A stretch of 64,000 nucleotides of DNA. It comes from an uncultured Opitutales bacterium. Lineage in GTDB: Bacteria > Verrucomicrobiota > Verrucomicrobiia > Opitutales > Intestinicryptomonadaceae. Shown here one piece after another: positions 8,599 to 18,103 of the stretch. Both the position numbers and the translations under genes were made by a program. Numbering within the stretch: the stretch's first letter is position 1; every line of letters begins with the position of its first letter. Under the pieces are notes generated by a model that worked only from the letters and a program-made list of their open reading frames with translations, was not told where the DNA came from and searched no databases. Location of the stretch: positions 62,001 through 126,000 of the forward strand of contig CAKTTC010000006.1 in the NCBI GenBank assembly GCA_934613645.1. Reading direction: 5' to 3'.

Positions 8599-11500
8599 AA
8601 TTTTTTAATCGACGGAACAATATCGGTCAAAACCGATTCTATTTCGCGCATTTTGGCGATAGGTTTGGTGTTAGTCAAGCGCGGAAAACGCTCGTTGATT
8701 TTGAACAGTTTCATTTCGCCGAGGCTCAGATACGAAAGCTTGAGCTGGTTGCCCTGCGTCTGAACCGACCTGAACCCGAGATTTTGCGCAAGCACGCGTA
8801 TGCGTTCAAGCATGAAAACGTATTCGGCACTGGCGGGCGGGCGGCCGAACCTGTCCTGAATCTCGAAGCGCAGCGCGTCGATTTCCGAAAGCTTGGAGGC
8901 CGACGCCAAACGCCTGTAGAAGTCGATTCTCAACTCCGTCTGCGGAATGTATTGCGACGGCAAATACGCGTGGACAACCTCGCCGCGGGTGGCGGCTATT
9001 TCGCGCACGAGAATTTCCTGATAGTAGTTTTTGGCGTTCTGGACGTTTGCGGAGGCGTCGTTGGCGGCCTCGCCGAGCTTCACGAAATCCAGCTCGACGG
9101 CGGCGCGTTCCACGGTTGCGGTTTTGTCGCCGCGCAGCATTGCAACGCTTTTTTTCAGGAGGGCGCAATACAAGTCGAAGCCGACGCCCGCGATGTGTCC
9201 GCTTTGCTTCGCGCCCAAAAGGTTGCCGCAGCCGCGCAGCTGGAGGTCGCGCGTGGCTATTCTGAAGCCCGCGCCCGCCTTGTTGTATTGGCGGATTGCG
9301 CTTAAACGCTTGCGCGCGGCGTCGACGATTTTTGCGTGCTTGTGAAGCAGCAGCCAAGCGTATGCGCGACGAGTGAAACGCCCCACCCTGCCGCGCAGCT
9401 GGTAGAGCTGGGCAAGCCCGAACTTGTCCGCGCCCTCGATGATTATCGTGTTGCAGTTGGGAATGTCCAAGCCCGACTCTATGATTGTGGTGCACACAAG
9501 AACGTCGTATTTGCCGTCGACAAACGCCGCCATCAGCTTTTCGAGGGCGTTTTCGCCCATCTGTCCGTGCCCTACGCCCACGCGCAGCTTTGGGAACATT
9601 GCGCGGATTTTGTCGGCGCACGCTTCAATGGTCTGGACGCGGTTGTGCAGGTAAAAGACCTGTCCGCCGCGCGCCGTTTCCTTTTCGATAGCCGCTTTCA
9701 CGGTTTCGTCGGAATAGTCGCGCACAAAGGTTTCAACGGGGAGGCGGTTTTTTGGCGGCGTTTCCATAAGGCTTATTTTGCGCGCGCCCATCATAGCGAA
9801 ATAGAGCGTGCGCGGAATGGGGGTTGCGCTCATGGAAAGCACGTCGATTCCCTCGCGCAGCGTCTTGATTTTCTCCTTGTGCTTTACGCCGAAGCGGTGT
9901 TCCTCGTCTATTACCAAAAGCCCGAGGTCTTTGAAGGAAACGTCGTTTGCAAGCAGCGCGTGGGTTGCTATGACTATGTCGATTTTCCCCGAGGCGAGTT
10001 CCTCCTTTATTTTTTGGCACTCGCTTTTTGTGCGGAAGCGCGACAGCATTTCCACTACTATCGGATACCCGCCCATGCGCTCCCTGAAGTTTCTGAAATG
10101 CTGCTGGCACAAAATCGTGGTGGGGCAAAGCACCGCAGCCTGCCTGCCGCTCATTGCGCATTTGAACGCCGCGCGCATTGCAATTTCCGTTTTGCCGAAC
10201 CCCACGTCGGCGCACAAAAGCCTGTCCATCGGGCGTTCCGAACACATGTCGGCTTTTACGTCGTCGATTGCCTTAAGCTGGTCGGGCGTTTCGACATACG
10301 GGAAGGAGTCGTCGAAGCTTTTCTGCCACTCGTCGTCGGGCGGGAAAGCTATGCCGTTTGTAATTTCGCGCTTCGACTGCGTTTGGAGAAGCTCGGAGGC
10401 GTAGTCCAAAGCGGCGTGCTCGGCGGCGGTTTTTACTTTCGTCCACGACTTCGAATCGAGCCGCGCAAGCTTGGGAACCGACTTTTCAAGCCCGATGTAG
10501 CGGCTGAGCAAATACGACTTGTGTAGCGGCACAAACAAATACGCCTTGTCTTCAAATTCGAGCTTTATTGTCTCCTGTTTTCTGCCGTCAAGCTCGAGAG
10601 GGACAATGCCGCAATACCTGCAAACGCCGTGCCCGTAGTGGACAACGTAGTCGCCGACGCTGAGTTCGGAGAAGTCCAGAAGCTGGTCAACCTGCGCCTT
10701 TACGGAAAGCATTCTGCGGCGCGGCTGCAAGTCGGTTTTGGCGCGCCTGCCGAAGAGGTCGCGCAGGCTCACGAACGCCGCGCCCGTTGCACCCGCGGGC
10801 AAAACAGCCCACTCGGGGCGGAACGCGCCGCGGAAATCCTCAATAATAAAGCCCTCGCCGAACGACGGATTCACAAAATGCAGGTCGCACTTTCTGCCCT
10901 CGGCGGCGAAAAGCCTGCCGATTAAATCGGCGTCGGCCTTGCCCTCCGATGCCGCAAAAACAGCCGCCCCGCGCGCCGACAAGTCGGCGAGAAAGCGGAC
11001 GAACTTGGCGCGGTTGTCCTCTTCGGAGGCGAACCTTTCCGCCCCGACTGCCGAACTTTCCGACTGCGTTGAATACACTGACGTGTCGGAAATTTTAAGC
11101 GTTTTGCGGCGCGATTTTTCGAACACTTCCGACGACGCCCCCATTGAGGACACCCCGAAGATTCCGTCGCCCTTGCGCGCAAAAAGCTTTCCGAATTTGC
11201 ACGCCTGCGCCTGCGCGTTTTCGGGGAACAAAAAGTAGTCGGAATACTTCTGCCAAAGGGCGTGGGGCTCAAACAAAAACCAGTCGGCGGCGGTTTTTAC
11301 ATAGTCCAACGCCGTCCATTTGCTGTCGGCGGCCGCGAGCGATTCGGGGGCTTTGTCTATGCGGACTGAGTCGGTCTTGCCGTCGGCAAGCTGCGTGTTT
11401 GGGTTGAAAATTCTGATGCTTTCTATTTCGTCGCCGAAAAAGTCAATGCGCACGGGGTATTGGGAGGCAATCGGATACACGTCTACGACGCCTCCGCGGA

Positions 11501-11993
11501 CGGCGAACTGGCCTGGGGATTCGCACAAAACCTCGTTGTAGTAGCCGAATTCGAGCAGGCGTTTTTTGAAGTCCTCCATCGGGAAATGCGCGCCCTTTTC
11601 TACGTGTATGCGCGCGGCTTCAACGGGTTCGTGAGCGGGGGCGAACAACGCCTCGGGCGTGGTAAGAACCGCTATTTTCGCGCCCGCAAGTTCCGCTTCG
11701 GCAACGGCGTTGAGCGTGCCCGTGCGCTCGCAAACGCTGTCGAAAGTGGCGGCGTCGGCAATGGAATCGGAATACTCGGGAGGGAGAACTTTCAGGCGGA
11801 CGTCGGCGTGCGAAAGCTCCAGAAAATACTTCGCGCGCGAATAGAAAAAGTCGCAGTCCGACGACGTTGAGAAGACGAAAAACAAAACCTTTTTACCGCT
11901 TTCAAAACACGCGTGCGCGCAGAATGCCCCCCACGCCGACTGCGGAATGTCGGGATAAAACGCGCTTTTTTCGCCTGCAGAAACTGTCAACAT
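8595..11993 (-). CDS. mfd: Transcription-repair coupling factor
   Basis: The 1132-residue Mfd displaces stalled RNA polymerase and recruits UvrA. Domains in order: UvrB-homology region (about 1-350, SPGQFAVRGGVVDVYP), RNA polymerase-interacting domain (LSVGDYVVHYGHGVCRYCGI), RecA-like motor domains with Walker A ADVGFGKTEIA and Walker B LLVIDEEHRFG, QLYQLRGRVGR (motif VI), and the C-terminal TRCF domain. Length is typical. It lies in a minus-strand run after rnc and overlaps the foldase gene by 4 bp. Confidence 0.97.
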   Translation of the reverse strand: MLTVSAGEKSAFYPDIPQSAWGAFCAHACFESGKKVLFFVFSTSSDCDFFYSRAKYFLELSHADVRLKVLPPEYSDSIADAATFDSVCERTGTLNAVAEAELAGAKIAVLTTPEALFAPAHEPVEAARIHVEKGAHFPMEDFKKRLLEFGYYNEVLCESPGQFAVRGGVVDVYPIASQYPVRIDFFGDEIESIRIFNPNTQLADGKTDSVRIDKAPESLAAADSKWTALDYVKTAADWFLFEPHALWQKYSDYFLFPENAQAQACKFGKLFARKGDGIFGVSSMGASSEVFEKSRRKTLKISDTSVYSTQSESSAVGAERFASEEDNRAKFVRFLADLSARGAAVFAASEGKADADLIGRLFAAEGRKCDLHFVNPSFGEGFIIEDFRGAFRPEWAVLPAGATGAAFVSLRDLFGRRAKTDLQPRRRMLSVKAQVDQLLDFSELSVGDYVVHYGHGVCRYCGIVPLELDGRKQETIKLEFEDKAYLFVPLHKSYLLSRYIGLEKSVPKLARLDSKSWTKVKTAAEHAALDYASELLQTQSKREITNGIAFPPDDEWQKSFDDSFPYVETPDQLKAIDDVKADMCSERPMDRLLCADVGFGKTEIAMRAAFKCAMSGRQAAVLCPTTILCQQHFRNFRERMGGYPIVVEMLSRFRTKSECQKIKEELASGKIDIVIATHALLANDVSFKDLGLLVIDEEHRFGVKHKEKIKTLREGIDVLSMSATPIPRTLYFAMMGARKISLMETPPKNRLPVETFVRDYSDETVKAAIEKETARGGQVFYLHNRVQTIEACADKIRAMFPKLRVGVGHGQMGENALEKLMAAFVDGKYDVLVCTTIIESGLDIPNCNTIIIEGADKFGLAQLYQLRGRVGRFTRRAYAWLLLHKHAKIVDAARKRLSAIRQYNKAGAGFRIATRDLQLRGCGNLLGAKQSGHIAGVGFDLYCALLKKSVAMLRGDKTATVERAAVELDFVKLGEAANDASANVQNAKNYYQEILVREIAATRGEVVHAYLPSQYIPQTELRIDFYRRLASASKLSEIDALRFEIQDRFGRPPASAEYVFMLERIRVLAQNLGFRSVQTQGNQLKLSYLSLGEMKLFKINERFPRLTNTKPIAKMREIESVLTDIVPSIKKL

Positions 11994-12036
11994 AATCGTG
12001 TTTTAGACTTCCCGAACGCGGCTTTGTTCCGCAAAA

Positions 12037-12846
12037 CTACTCGGGTTTGTCGGCGTCCACCTCTTTCAAATACTCGCGCAAGGCCGCCCTTGCCGCCTCG
12101 GCTTCGGCGTGTTTTTTCGACGAACCCGAACCCCTGCAATACGGTTTGCCGTCAATGGAAACCTCGACCTCGAAAACCTTGCTGTGGTCGGGGCCCGACT
12201 GCCCCAGAAGCGCGTATTTCACGCTCCCGCCGCGCTTTGCAACGGCCTCCTGCAGCGCGCCTTTGGGATTTTGCGAAACCATCAAGTCGGGAACATCGTC
12301 GAAACGCTGTTTATACCAAGACAGAATTACGTCGCGCGCAGTCTCGAAGTTTGAATCGAGATAAATCGCGCCCACGAGAGCCTCGAAGGCGTCCTCGGCG
12401 GCGGCGGCCTGCGTGCGTATTTGCTCCGAACCCTTCGGGACAATGAGGAAATCGGGAATGGTAAGCCCGCGCGAAAGCTCCGTCAAGAACGCGCCCTGCG
12501 TGAAGGCAATTCTGATTTTCGTAAGCTCGCCCTCTTCGGCGTCGGGAAATTTTCTGAAAACCACGTCGGTAATGACCGACTGCAAAACGGAGTCGCCCAA
12601 AAACTCGAGCCGCTGGTTCGACTTCACTTTTGTTTTTACAACCCCCACAACGCCCGCGTGCGTGAGAGCCTCCACGAGAATGGAGATGTCCTTGAACGTG
12701 TAGCCGAGCCGCTGTTCGAGCGGTGCGTAGCGGCGTTTGCGCAGCTGCGTCTTTACGTTTTTGCGCGTGCGTTTTGCGCGGCGCATTGCCTTTGCGCGCT
12801 TTGCGACGGCGGGCTTGAAGATTGTCTTGATGTACTTGCGTATCAT
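12037..12846 (-). CDS. rnc: Ribonuclease III with basic N-terminal extension
   Basis: RNase III cleaves double-stranded RNA in rRNA and mRNA processing. The signature RLEFLGDSVL and the second catalytic segment AAAEDAFEALVGAIYLD carry the metal-binding acids, and a dsRNA-binding domain follows (NPKGALQEAV, then GSSKKHAEAEAARAAL). At 269 residues it is longer than E. coli RNase III because of about 40 very Lys/Arg-rich residues at the N terminus. In the E. coli segment NERLEF the first Glu is Gln here (NQRLEF), whereas the catalytic Glu/Asp positions are kept. It is 6 bp from parA. Confidence 0.95.
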   Translation of the reverse strand: MIRKYIKTIFKPAVAKRAKAMRRAKRTRKNVKTQLRKRRYAPLEQRLGYTFKDISILVEALTHAGVVGVVKTKVKSNQRLEFLGDSVLQSVITDVVFRKFPDAEEGELTKIRIAFTQGAFLTELSRGLTIPDFLIVPKGSEQIRTQAAAAEDAFEALVGAIYLDSNFETARDVILSWYKQRFDDVPDLMVSQNPKGALQEAVAKRGGSVKYALLGQSGPDHSKVFEVEVSIDGKPYCRGSGSSKKHAEAEAARAALREYLKEVDADKPE

Positions 12847-12852
12847 CGCAGC

Positions 12853-13626
12853 CTACAACCCGAAACGCTTTTCAACTTCCTTTGCAAGCTTACCGTAGGC
12901 GAACGCGCCCTCGTTCCACTTTGCGTATTCGAAAATCGTTTTGCCGAAACTGGGTGCTTCGGCCAAGCGCACCGTGCGGGGAATGAGAGTATTGAACACA
13001 AGCCCCTTCATATACGCCTTGACCTCTTTTAGAACCTGCTTGGAAAGATTCGTGCGGGAGTCGAACATAGTCATTATAACGCCGCCGACTTCGAGCGAAT
13101 TGCTCACGCCCGCCGCCTTGAGCTGGTCTACAACGCCCATAATCTGCCCGAGCCCCTCCATAGCCAAATACTCGCACTGGAGGGCTATGAGAAGGTAGTC
13201 GGCGGCGGCAAGTGAGTTCATTGAAAGAAGCCCCAGAGACGGCGGGGCGTCGATTACAATGGCGTCGAATTCGCCCGATTCCTTCAGCGGGGCGAGGGCG
13301 TCGCGCAGGCGCACAAGGTAGTTTTCGCCGCCCGAAAGCTCGACCTCCAACGCCGACATATCCGTTTCCGACGGAATAAGCCACAGGTTTTTGCGCTGCG
13401 TCTGCACGAGCTTTTCGCGCGCAGTGCCCTCTCCGTGGAGGACTTGGTAAAGGCTGCTTCCCGCGGTTTTCTCGTAGCCGAGCGCGCTTGTTGCGCTTGC
13501 CTGCTGGTCCATATCTACGAGGATTGTCCGTTTTTTCCTCAACGCCAACCCCGCCGCAAGGTTGACTGCGGTTGTCGTTTTGCCGACTCCGCCCTTCTGG
13601 TTTGCTATTGCGAAAATCTTTGTCAT
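12853..13626 (-). CDS. parA: ParA/Soj-family chromosome partitioning ATPase
   Basis: The 257-residue protein begins MTKIFAIANQKGGVGKTT, the deviant Walker A of ParA, followed by VDMDQQASATSALG and IVIDAPPSLGLLSMNSL. It is expected to bind DNA with ATP and move ParB-parS complexes. No parB lies next to it in this window, which is unusual because the two are normally adjacent. The ATG at 13624-13626 is used; an upstream extension is not ParA-like. rnc follows 6 bp downstream. Confidence 0.92.
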   Translation of the reverse strand: MTKIFAIANQKGGVGKTTTAVNLAAGLALRKKRTILVDMDQQASATSALGYEKTAGSSLYQVLHGEGTAREKLVQTQRKNLWLIPSETDMSALEVELSGGENYLVRLRDALAPLKESGEFDAIVIDAPPSLGLLSMNSLAAADYLLIALQCEYLAMEGLGQIMGVVDQLKAAGVSNSLEVGGVIMTMFDSRTNLSKQVLKEVKAYMKGLVFNTLIPRTVRLAEAPSFGKTIFEYAKWNEGAFAYGKLAKEVEKRFGL

Positions 13627-13700
13627 AACATTTTTCTTTTCGAATCCAATCGAACCATTTTCCGCGGTAATTGCAAACTTTTTACGGAACGCGCGGGCAA

Positions 13701-13964
13701 TTATTCGCCGCCGAGGAGGATTTTTCCCGCGTCGGCGTCGGAGTCGATTTCCACAAGCTTGTCGCGCGAGGTTTCGCCCGCGCAAATGCGGACGCCGTTT
13801 TTGGAAACGCCGAATTTTTTCGCCAAAAATTTCACAAGCTCGGCGTTGGCCTTGCCGTCAATGGCCTGCGCTCCTATTTTGATTTTGAACGCGTCGCCGA
13901 ACATACCCGCGCACGCGCTTTTGGGCGCGTTTGTAACCGCGTGGATTTTTATTTTTTGCGGCAT
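13701..13964 (-). CDS. DUF167 / YggU family protein
   Basis: The 87-residue protein matches the small alpha/beta YggU fold: an N-terminal strand (IKIHAVTNAPKSA), then KIKIGAQAIDGKANAELVKFLAKKFGVSKNGVRICAGETSRDKLVEID. The segment DGKANAELVKFLAKKF followed by a glycine-rich turn and SRDK is the family hallmark. The function is unknown. It starts 4 bp after the pheA stop, so it belongs to the scpB-pheA run. Confidence 0.85.
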   Translation of the reverse strand: MPQKIKIHAVTNAPKSACAGMFGDAFKIKIGAQAIDGKANAELVKFLAKKFGVSKNGVRICAGETSRDKLVEIDSDADAGKILLGGE

Positions 13965-13968
13965 AAAA

Positions 13969-15027
13969 TCATTTGGGGTAGCTGCCCAGCCACTTGACCA
14001 TCGGCAGCGAATACTTCAGGTGGGCGGCAACCTCCTTGACGTTTTCGTCGCTCCAATGGCCGTCGAAATCGATGAAAAAGAAGTAGTCCCAAGCCTTTTT
14101 GTGGCTGGGGCGCGACTCTATGCGCAGCAGGTTTATGCCCGCCTTTTCGAACGGCGAAATAACTTCGCCCAAGGCTCCGGGGCGGTCGTTGATTGAAACA
14201 ACAATGCTTGTTCTGTATTTGACGCCCTCAGTTTTTTTGTTGGGCGTTTTGCCGATGACCAAGAAGCGCGTCTGGTTGTCTTTCTGATCCTGAATGGCAC
14301 GGCGCAGAACGGGCACACCGTAGCAGTCGGCGGAAACCTCGCTTGCAATGGCGGCTATTTCGGGGTCTTGCGCGGCCATTTTCACGGCGGTCGTGGTGCT
14401 GTCAACCGGCTCGAGCTGCACGTCGGCGGACATGTTCCTGTGAATCCAGCCCCTGCACTGGCTTATTGCCTGATCTTTGGAGCAGATTTTCTTGATTGAG
14501 TCAATCGTGCCGCGCGAAAGCAGGCAGTGTTCTATGGACATGTAAATCTGCCCGACTATCGTAAGCCCCGTTTCCGCAAGCATATCTATTGAGTGCGAAA
14601 CCGCGCCCTCTGTGGAATTTTCAATGGGAATAACCCCGTAGTCGGCCTCGCCCGCCTCAACGGCGGTGAAAACGTCGGGAATGGACGGCGCGGGGACGTA
14701 ATCGACACTCGAGCCGAAATTTTTTATGGCCGCCTGATTCGTGAAAGTCGCCTTCGGGCCGAGATACGAAACGGTAAGCTTCTGCTCCGCCGAAATTGCC
14801 GCCGAAATGATTTCGCGGAAAATTGCGCGCACGGCGGTCTCGCTTACCCTGCCGCCGTTTTTCCTGAGAATATTCTCGAACACGATTTTCTCGCGGCTGG
14901 GGACGTAAATTTCCTCGCCTTTGGCGGCCTTGATTTTGCCGATTTCGCGCGCGCAGTCAATGCGGCGGGCAATGAGGTCGAGAATTTCGGTGTCGATGGA
15001 GTCTATTTCTTTTCTAAAGTTGTCCAT
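13969..15027 (-). CDS. pheA: Bifunctional chorismate mutase / prephenate dehydratase
   Basis: The 352-residue P-protein makes phenylpyruvate from chorismate. It has an AroQ-type chorismate mutase (about 1-85, IDSIDTEILDLIARRIDCAREIG), a prephenate dehydratase domain (about 90-270, VSYLGPKATFTNQAA, then YGVIPIENSTEGAVSHSIDML and NQTRFLVIGK), and a C-terminal ACT domain (SIVVSINDRPGALGEVI, with NLLRIESRP) for phenylalanine feedback. The ATG at 15025-15027 fits the family start. It lies between scpB and the DUF167 gene, in the same direction. Confidence 0.96.
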   Translation of the reverse strand: MDNFRKEIDSIDTEILDLIARRIDCAREIGKIKAAKGEEIYVPSREKIVFENILRKNGGRVSETAVRAIFREIISAAISAEQKLTVSYLGPKATFTNQAAIKNFGSSVDYVPAPSIPDVFTAVEAGEADYGVIPIENSTEGAVSHSIDMLAETGLTIVGQIYMSIEHCLLSRGTIDSIKKICSKDQAISQCRGWIHRNMSADVQLEPVDSTTTAVKMAAQDPEIAAIASEVSADCYGVPVLRRAIQDQKDNQTRFLVIGKTPNKKTEGVKYRTSIVVSINDRPGALGEVISPFEKAGINLLRIESRPSHKKAWDYFFFIDFDGHWSDENVKEVAAHLKYSLPMVKWLGSYPK

Positions 15028-15038
15028 TTTTCGAAAAA

Positions 15039-15896
15039 TTAAAGTGATGTTTCGGCGGCGTCGGCGGCGTTGTCGGCGGTGGTGTTGGCGGAATCTTGCT
15101 CTGCCGAATCGGCCTCTGCGGCTTCGGCGGGAGATTGGGAGGGCTGCGCGGAAACCTCGGCTGAAGCGTGTTCGTCCGCCTCCGAAGCAAGACCTACATC
15201 GCCGTCTTTGGGCGCGGGCGCACTGGCGCGCTTTATCCACTCGGAAATCTGCCCCGCGCTGAGCACGTCGGAAGAGGGAAGCTCTTCGATTGAATTTACG
15301 CCTATGAAATCGAGAAAATTCTGCGTGGTGGAATACTGGATTGGCCGCCCCGGCAAGTCGGCGCGCCCGCTTATAAAAATCAAATCCTTTTCGGAAAGGC
15401 GCGTGATTGCGCTGTCGGCACCCACCCCGCGGATTGCCTCAATCTCCGCGCGCGTTACGGGCTGGCGATACGCCACTATTGCAAGCGTTTCCAACGCCGC
15501 GCGCGAAAGCTTCTGCGGGCGGGGGTCGTTGCGCAAAAGGCGCACCCATTCGGCGTATTCCTTGGAAATTACAAGCTTGAAACCCGAAGAGCTTTGAACG
15601 AGCCTGAAAACTTCGCCCGCTTCGTCAAGCTCGGCGGCTATTTCCTCCATTGCCTCGCGGATTTGCGTGGCAGTCAAAAGAGTGGGGACTTGGGCGATGA
15701 TGTCTTCTATGATTCCCTGTTCGTCGTCGGCGACTACCTCGCGGATTTCGTCGGGCGCGGCAGTTTTTTCCGCGGCGGCGTCTTTGTCTTTCTGCGCGTG
15801 GTATCTGGAGATGACCGCCTGAATGTCCTTTATCGACAACGGTTCGTTTGTCGAGAACATCAGCGATTTCAAAATTTTCTTCAGGTTGAAATTCAT
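15039..15896 (-). CDS. scpB: Segregation and condensation protein B
   Basis: The 285-residue ScpB is the winged-helix kleisin-associated subunit of SMC-ScpAB. Recognisable segments are LKKILKSLMFSTNEPLSIKD, LDEAGEVFRLVQSSSGFKLV and, in the second winged helix, LSRAALETLAIVAYRQPVTRAEIEAIRGV, then GRPIQYSTTQNFLDFIG. Two oddities are an acidic insertion (about 35-60) and a long Ala/Ser/Glu-rich, probably disordered tail (about 230-285). No scpA is in the window. It is the first gene of the scpB-pheA-DUF167-parA-rnc-mfd-foldase run. Confidence 0.9.
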   Translation of the reverse strand: MNFNLKKILKSLMFSTNEPLSIKDIQAVISRYHAQKDKDAAAEKTAAPDEIREVVADDEQGIIEDIIAQVPTLLTATQIREAMEEIAAELDEAGEVFRLVQSSSGFKLVISKEYAEWVRLLRNDPRPQKLSRAALETLAIVAYRQPVTRAEIEAIRGVGADSAITRLSEKDLIFISGRADLPGRPIQYSTTQNFLDFIGVNSIEELPSSDVLSAGQISEWIKRASAPAPKDGDVGLASEADEHASAEVSAQPSQSPAEAAEADSAEQDSANTTADNAADAAETSL

Positions 15897-15978
15897 AAAA
15901 CGCACGAAATAATGGACTGTTTCGAAAAAACACTCAACACAAAAAATTTCCGCGCCGCGCAGGCAAATATAAAAAAAA

Positions 15979-16175
15979 CAAACTTTAACGAACGCATAAA
16001 GGTGCACGGGCTGCGCCCGCCGCCGCCACTGCCAAATCGCAAAACATACAAAACTTTAACCCAAGCATAAAGGCGCATTGCCTGCGGCAATCGCCGCCTC
16101 TTCCAGAATCATAAAATATACAAAACTTTAACCCAAGAGCAAAGGCACACGGGCTGTGCCCGTTGCCGCCACTTC
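15979..16175. repeat. Three tandem hairpin repeat units (type A, inverted orientation)
   Basis: The 350 bp between scpB and ilvD hold no gene. Three units of about 65-75 bp start with AAACTTTAAC. Each carries a hairpin with a variable but self-complementary core: ACGGGC-tgc-GCCCG (15998-16030), ATTGCC-tgc-GGCAAT (16069-16102) and ACGGGC-tgt-GCCCGT (16141-16174). The flanks (AAAGG.GC at one end, GCCGCC at the other) are conserved. They match the units at 27.4-27.7 kb and 36.1-37.1 kb. Here they lie upstream of two divergent genes, so they may be transcribed in both leaders. Confidence 0.85.
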
Positions 16176-16246
16176 CGAACATGTAAAAAAGATTGACCGA
16201 GTGAGGGGAGAGTGGTTTGATGTGGAGAAACCAACTTATTAAAACT

Positions 16247-18085
16247 ATGCCAGAATATAATTCAAAGAAAAGTTTTTGCGGAAGAAACATGGCGGGCGCG
16301 AGAGCCTTGTGGCGCGCCACGGGCGTGAAAGAGTCGGATTTCGGCAAGCCCGTTGTGGCCGTTGTGAATTCGTTTACGCAATTTGTCCCCGGACATGTCC
16401 ATCTTGATAAAGTGGGCGCGTATGTGCGCAAACAGGTGGAACAGGCGGGCGCAATAGCGCGCGAGTTCAATACAATAGCAATAGACGACGGCATAGCAAT
16501 GGGACATGAGGGAATGCTTTATTCGCTGCCCTCGCGCGAACTCATAGCCGACAGCGTTGAGTATATGTGCAAAGCCCACTGCGCCGACGCAATGATCTGC
16601 ATTTCAAACTGCGATAAAATCACCCCCGGAATGATGATGGCGGCAATGCGCATGAATATTCCCGCGATATTCGTTTCGGGCGGGCCGATGGAGGCGGGAG
16701 TCGGCAAACTCTCCGACGGCGAGCGCAAACTCGACCTCATCGACGCAATGATTGCGGGCGCAAACCCGAACGTCTCCGACGCCGACAGCGAAATTATGGA
16801 GCGCAACGCGTGCCCGACGTGCGGGTCGTGCTCGGGAATGTTCACGGCCAATTCGATGAACTGCTTGGCGGAGGCAATCGGGCTGGCTCTCCCAGGCAAC
16901 GGAACGGTTGTTGCAACGCACGCCGCGCGCAAGACGCTTTTCGAAAAGGCGGCGAAAAGAATCGTCGAAATGGCGAAAGCCTACTATGAAAACGGCGACG
17001 AAAGCGTTCTGCCGCGCTCCATTGCAAAGCGCGCAAACTTCCTCAACGCAATGCGTCTCGACATTGCAATGGGAGGAAGCACCAATACCGTTTTGCACCT
17101 TCTGGCGATTGCAAGAGAGGGCGAAGTGGAGTTCTCGATGAAAGACATCGACGAACTTTCGCGCGTGACGCCGTGCATTTGCAAAGTAGCCCCCAGCACG
17201 CAAAAAGTCCACGTTCAGGACGTTCACCGCGCGGGCGGAATCTTCGCAATTTTGGGCGAACTGGCAAAGGCGGGGTTGCTCGATACAACAACGTCTTCGG
17301 TTCACGAAAAGACGCTCGCCCAAGCTATTGCCAAATACGACATCACTTCGCCCGAGTGCTCTGAGGAAACGAAAAAATTCTTCCGCGCAGCCCCCGCCAA
17401 CAAATACTCTACGGAGGCTTGGACGCAGGAACAATACTACGCAGAAAACGACCTCGACCGCAAAAACGGCGCAATCCGTTCGGTGGAGAACGCGTTCAGC
17501 AAAGACGGCGGCTTGGCGGTGCTTTTCGGCAACATAGCGCGCGACGGCTCTATTGTAAAAACAGCGGGCGTTGACGAGTCGATTCTCAAATTCAGGGGAA
17601 CGGCAAAAGTCTTCCACTCCGAACAGGACGCAAGCAAGGGCATTCTGGGCGGAAAAGTCAAGGCGGGCGACGTTGTGGTTATTCTTTACGAAGGCCCGCG
17701 CGGCGGCCCCGGAATGCAGGAAATGCTGTATCCTACAAGCCACCTGAAAAGCATGGGGCTTGGCAAGGTCTGCGCGCTGCTTACCGACGGCAGATTCTCG
17801 GGCGGCACAAGCGGCCTGTCAATCGGACACGCCTCTCCCGAAGCCGCAAACGGCGGCGACATCGCGCTTGTTGAGGAAGGCGATACTATCGACATCGACA
17901 TTCCCGCAAGAAAAATTTCGCTGGTTGTCTCCGACGAAGAGCTGACGGCGCGCCGCAACAAAATGCTAGCCAAGGGCAAGGACGCCTACAAGCCCACGCG
18001 CGACAGAGTTGTTTCGAAATCGTTGCAGTTCTACGCACAGTCGGTCTCCTCGGCGGCTGACGGCGCGGTTCGCAGGCTTTCGTAG
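16247..18085 (+). CDS. ilvD: Dihydroxy-acid dehydratase
   Basis: IlvD dehydrates dihydroxyisovalerate and its homologue in branched-chain amino acid synthesis. The 612-residue protein shows GRNMAGARALWRATG, NSFTQFVPGHVHL, and Fe-S/Mg ligands in SNCDKITPGM and ACPTCGSCSGMFTANSMNCL. The family start is the ATG at 16247 (MPEYNSKKSF). However, a strong GAGGGGAG (about 16203-16210) is better spaced for the in-frame ATG at 16220, which would add nine residues, so both starts are possible. The rest of the pathway, ilvN-ilvC, is at 4-5.7 kb on the other strand. Confidence 0.96.
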   Translation: MPEYNSKKSFCGRNMAGARALWRATGVKESDFGKPVVAVVNSFTQFVPGHVHLDKVGAYVRKQVEQAGAIAREFNTIAIDDGIAMGHEGMLYSLPSRELIADSVEYMCKAHCADAMICISNCDKITPGMMMAAMRMNIPAIFVSGGPMEAGVGKLSDGERKLDLIDAMIAGANPNVSDADSEIMERNACPTCGSCSGMFTANSMNCLAEAIGLALPGNGTVVATHAARKTLFEKAAKRIVEMAKAYYENGDESVLPRSIAKRANFLNAMRLDIAMGGSTNTVLHLLAIAREGEVEFSMKDIDELSRVTPCICKVAPSTQKVHVQDVHRAGGIFAILGELAKAGLLDTTTSSVHEKTLAQAIAKYDITSPECSEETKKFFRAAPANKYSTEAWTQEQYYAENDLDRKNGAIRSVENAFSKDGGLAVLFGNIARDGSIVKTAGVDESILKFRGTAKVFHSEQDASKGILGGKVKAGDVVVILYEGPRGGPGMQEMLYPTSHLKSMGLGKVCALLTDGRFSGGTSGLSIGHASPEAANGGDIALVEEGDTIDIDIPARKISLVVSDEELTARRNKMLAKGKDAYKPTRDRVVSKSLQFYAQSVSSAADGAVRRLS

Positions 18086-18103
18086 ACCCGGCAATTTCAC
18101 GAA

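Noticed and set aside
15979..16175. Possible CRISPR array
   Set aside because: Spacing is regular, but the variable part is itself self-complementary, the conserved part is split on both sides, and no cas gene is near. It belongs to the hairpin repeat family.
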